A stretch of DNA of 64,000 bases from Fasciolopsis buskii. Taxonomy: Eukaryota; Platyhelminthes; Trematoda; Plagiorchiida; Fasciolidae. Position numbers and translations under genes: made by a program. The stretch is from positions 9,850 through 73,849 of the forward strand of contig LUCM01006546.1 in assembly GCA_008360955.1 (NCBI GenBank). The letters run 5' to 3'. Shown in pieces: positions 60,733-64,000 of this stretch (position 1 is its first letter; the number at the start of each line of letters is the position of its first letter). The notes below the pieces were generated by a model. The model searched no databases. It saw nothing but the letters and a program-made list of their open reading frames with translations, and was not told the DNA's origin.

Positions 60733-60911
60733 AGTTACGGCGGTTCTTGCACCGAGTTTTCACACAAAACAACTCTAGGAAACGCCTATCGCTTGAATCC
60801 TGATAAGTCCAGATATCACCCCCACCCAAGAACAAGTTCCATTTTCCGGCTCATCAACCATGTTTTAGTAGTAACAAATAATCTGCTGACATCCGAAAGC
60901 GAAAAGACAAA
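60733..60911 (+). CDS. Candidate internal exon, possibly Tctex1-type dynein light chain
   Basis: The acceptor CTTGCTTACTCAG (ending 60732) and the donor ACAAA|GTGAGT (GT at 60912) bound 179 open bases. The frame, in phase 0, reads SYGGSCTEFSHKTTLGNAYR, LNPDKSRYHPHPRTSSIFRL, then INHVLVVTNNLLTSESEKT. NAYRLNPDK followed by INHVL is reminiscent of the NTYQL.P...F...VNHIL start of Tctex1-domain proteins, but the spacing is about eight residues too long and the rest of the domain was not found downstream. The splice sites are the stronger evidence; the family call is a guess. Confidence 0.3.
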
Positions 60912-60914
60912 GTG

Positions 60915-63900
60915 AGTTTTTTTGCATGCAATCAAATCTTGGTTTTCGTTATAGTTTCCTGGCATTCCAACTTTTCAGGGGCCTTTCTTAGTGAGAATTT
61001 TATAGTATTCTCCTAATTATAATGTAATGGTTTTGAGCGACTGCTTCTGAACAAGAAGCAGGCTTTTGCTCCTGTAATTGCAGTTCAAGTACACGTACTG
61101 GTACTTTTGCGATCAAACAATATTTTGCGGTTCTTGATCAGTTCAAATCGGCTCGTCAACCTTGGACCTTTCTGGATGAATGGATACTGGATTTTAGTAG
61201 ACCGAGCCTTTTCTTCTAAAATAACCATCATAAATTCCGTCCTTTCACTCGATATCGTTCTAGCATGTAGAAGCTGAATTGGTTGCCTGGTCAACCGAAC
61301 AAATGTTATGTTTAGTCAAATCATTCATCACTGTCATCCTGGCAGCATACCTTTTGCTAGTGCAAACATTCCGCGAATGAATAAACGTTTCGTACATCCT
61401 CATCTGGTCCAGATGTCAGCAGCTTTATTTATTTTGCTCACGGGATTATGAAGAAATCCTTAGCTTGGATTCAACACCTTTGCCCTGTGAAAGTGTTCTT
61501 GAAAATATTCGTCATTTTCGGCAAGTTAGTTGATTGCAGAAGTCGTTCTGTTTTTTTCCATCTACTTAAAGCTGTTATCGACTGGTAAAGAGAAACGCCT
61601 ACGCATGTCACAATTCTGATGTTTTTCACAACCCTTTGGTGATCTGCTGTTTAGTTCCCGCGAAAATCGATGATATTGAAAATTAATGATGATTAGTCAA
61701 GATCGAATTCGCCCTGGCGATTTTATCAGGCACAGCTGAATTTTGTAATAACGAAGTCTAATATGGAATGGCGATTATTCTTGACAACATTAGATAGGTT
61801 TATCCAATGTATGCTTTGACACCTGTCGTTTGAACAGAATTATTCGTTTGGAAACAGGTTTTCTTTGATAAAATTGATGGACTTTAATACCTAGGGTAAG
61901 GCAATGAACCAAAAGCCCAGAGAGTTTGAAATCAATTTTATTCGCAAACTGTAGGCCCAAAACGAGCTTATCGTGATTAGGTACCTTGACAGTATTGAAG
62001 AATAATTTTGAGGGAAGGGGGGACTAATAGTGAATTGATTGTCGCGTTGATCGCAGAGTGAAAATGTTCACAGTTCACGAAGTCCAGCCGGAACCACTAG
62101 CTTCGAGAACGTTTGTTCGAATTATTCGTCTATGATCGGAGATTGTTTGCCCAGATCGCTCAGATGTCGGATCTATGCCGCAGCGGAAATGTTAGAATAT
62201 CACCATATACCCAGTCAATTGTTTCTGCCGTCAAAAATACTTCTCCTATATGCGACGATCTATTCACTAGTCAATGGATAGCATGCGGTTGGGTCTTTGA
62301 GCACATATGCTACTAAAAGAATGTCACTGTTTTGCCTAATAACTCTTCACCTTAAGCTAGTGTTTGTCTGTATATTAAATGTCATGTCAGTGTGACTTTT
62401 AAGTAATAAGTAAACAGAAATGGCATTTGCTGATCACGTGTGCCTGCCGTCCACGAGAGTTTCTCGAAGCACATTGGCCTCCTGATGGGCATCAGTTGAA
62501 GCATAAGCCAACACCCCTTAATGGTTTAAGTGATAGATTATTTTAGTTTAATGTTCCAGAAACTCCGAGCACACAAGACTGTCTTCATTAGGTCAGAACA
62601 TGTTCGCGGCTGACACAGCGCTTGCAATCGAAAAAAACCGTTGAGCATAGCATTGCTGATGTTTGACTTTATGTGTCGCTTTCACTCATGCTATTGCATT
62701 TCAGGAAGCCGGCATTATGAATGTCTGTATAGAATATACAATTAATGCCACAATGCAAATCCTACCACAGTTTCATTCTTGCTCCACTTTATACTGCTTG
62801 GCCATTCATATTTATAATTTATAAACTACCCAAAAGGACGCAGCGTACAATGAATTCGTATTGCTTTTTCTTGAAAGTATAGATTTTTGACATAGATGGT
62901 CCTTCCAGCGAACTCACCGATTATTCGAAAGTCCTCAAATTAAATACCTAACCTGAAAATCGGTCAATTTGTGGTGCAAATCTGCGTCATTGGAACTTTC
63001 GCCTCTCGTTCGGGATTATTATCTCAACCAATCAACTTTTCTTGTGAATGCATCCTTCGAGAAACTGAATTCTCCAGATTTTCGCTGTTTGAATTCAGTC
63101 ATACTTTTTTTGTTATAAGACGAGTTGGATTTAACTTGCTAATTTGCTCTGAAAATCACCAAGTTTATTTACTTTCAGTGAGCAATACTGACGTCATTGC
63201 ATCATAATATATTTTGAGAGGAATCATTCAGAGGGATAGGATTAGTCGGGTAGAAATGTGTGTGGGTTATGCTGAGACACGACTATCTTACTACCCATGA
63301 CTTTTCTGACTAATCCAATCCTTTCAAACATTTTTCCAATAAATTTTTAATATAATGGCATGAGTACGGATCGGTGAAAACGAATCAGTTCGTCAACTTT
63401 TGCTTTCGCATGGTGCTTAGTTGGTTTTGTCAGACAGTTGGCGCATTTGTTCCCTATCGCCAAATCTTCGTTTGATTGGCCATTTCCGTACAAGGTGTGG
63501 CGAGCATTTGTGAGGTAAATCAATTGCCTTGCTAGAATTTGAACAACTCCCGATTCCTCAGACAGCGGAAATTAAAGGTGTACTGACGAACAGTGCCGAG
63601 AATTGGACATTTTCCAGGCATCACCTGATAACCCAATCTTATTTGTTTCCGGGAAATAAAGTCGAATGAAATCTCCAAATGGACACCAAGAATTGAAGAA
63701 AATCTGTCGGAAAATGGAACCTTACAGGAGGGCAAGACGTCCCGATTTTTATCGCTGTCGTCTACGTTTTTTAAGTCTTGAATTATGGAAATTTGAATTG
63801 GCTTTCACAATTTTGTCAAAAGAATACAGTTTGGAAGAAGCTGGGGTTTCGTTCCAAATTTCAAAATGCGTAAGGCTTCTCCGTTCTTCGTGATACTCTT

Positions 63901-64000
63901 TGCCGTTCACATCACGAAGAAAATTTCCGTTACTTTCGATAATCCTCCAATTTTTCTTATTCCTACCGATGGGTGATTGGTTTCTTGTCCAGTTCTAGCC
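60915..64000. other. Unassigned stretch to the window end
   Basis: No gene, element or clear exon is recognised. Frames at 62113-62316, 62971-63207 and 63666-63893 are open but unrecognised, and no continuation of the exon at 60.8 kb was identified. Confidence 0.35.

Overview
The window looks like nuclear DNA of a metazoan, most likely a parasitic flatworm (trematode). Reasons: one animal-type protein gene in 64 kb, AT-rich gene-poor spacers, no operons or Shine-Dalgarno sites, and a repeat mix of RTE-type LINEs, Penelope-like elements (PLEs) and a tRNA-derived SINE. The kingdom is well supported. The trematode assignment rests on remembered resemblance of these retroelement proteins to trematode copies.

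The only confident host gene is an intronless open reading frame at 7796-9151 (+) encoding a HIF prolyl hydroxylase (EGLN/PHD family, 2-oxoglutarate/Fe(II) dioxygenase) with its metal triad intact. Two CACGTG boxes lie 5' of it and an ACGTG palindrome lies 3'. Weak candidate exons of unknown genes sit at about 6.3, 49.8, 56.4 and 60.8 kb.

Most other recognisable sequence is a retroelement graveyard. At least nine decayed loci belong to one RTE-like LINE family. Three keep a shared 3' UTR block (9.7, 33.2, 48.4 kb). Two keep the 5' region and the AP-endonuclease domain (19.3-21.0 kb minus, 36.9-38.3 kb plus). Four keep parts of the reverse transcriptase (10.2, 43.8, 52.7, 57.3 kb). Between them they outline the whole element. 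A tenth piece, at 60.0 kb, looks CR1/jockey-like.

Two different PLE remnants, both minus strand, keep GIY-YIG endonuclease domains. The one at 39.6-41.0 kb is fairly complete, with one frameshift and stop codons. The one at 30.77-31.75 kb is older, is interrupted by an opposite-strand LINE fragment, and keeps a near-complete hammerhead ribozyme fold at 31693-31747. The first element has a hairpin plus GAAAC hammerhead relic in its 3' flank.

Other structure: a tRNA-derived SINE family (three copies and one tail), a 51-bp inverted repeat with arms about 600 bp apart at 54.6/55.2 kb, a 24-bp exact direct repeat next to TA microsatellites at 31.65/31.97 kb, and several TA or GA microsatellites. 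The remaining stretches show nothing I can assign.
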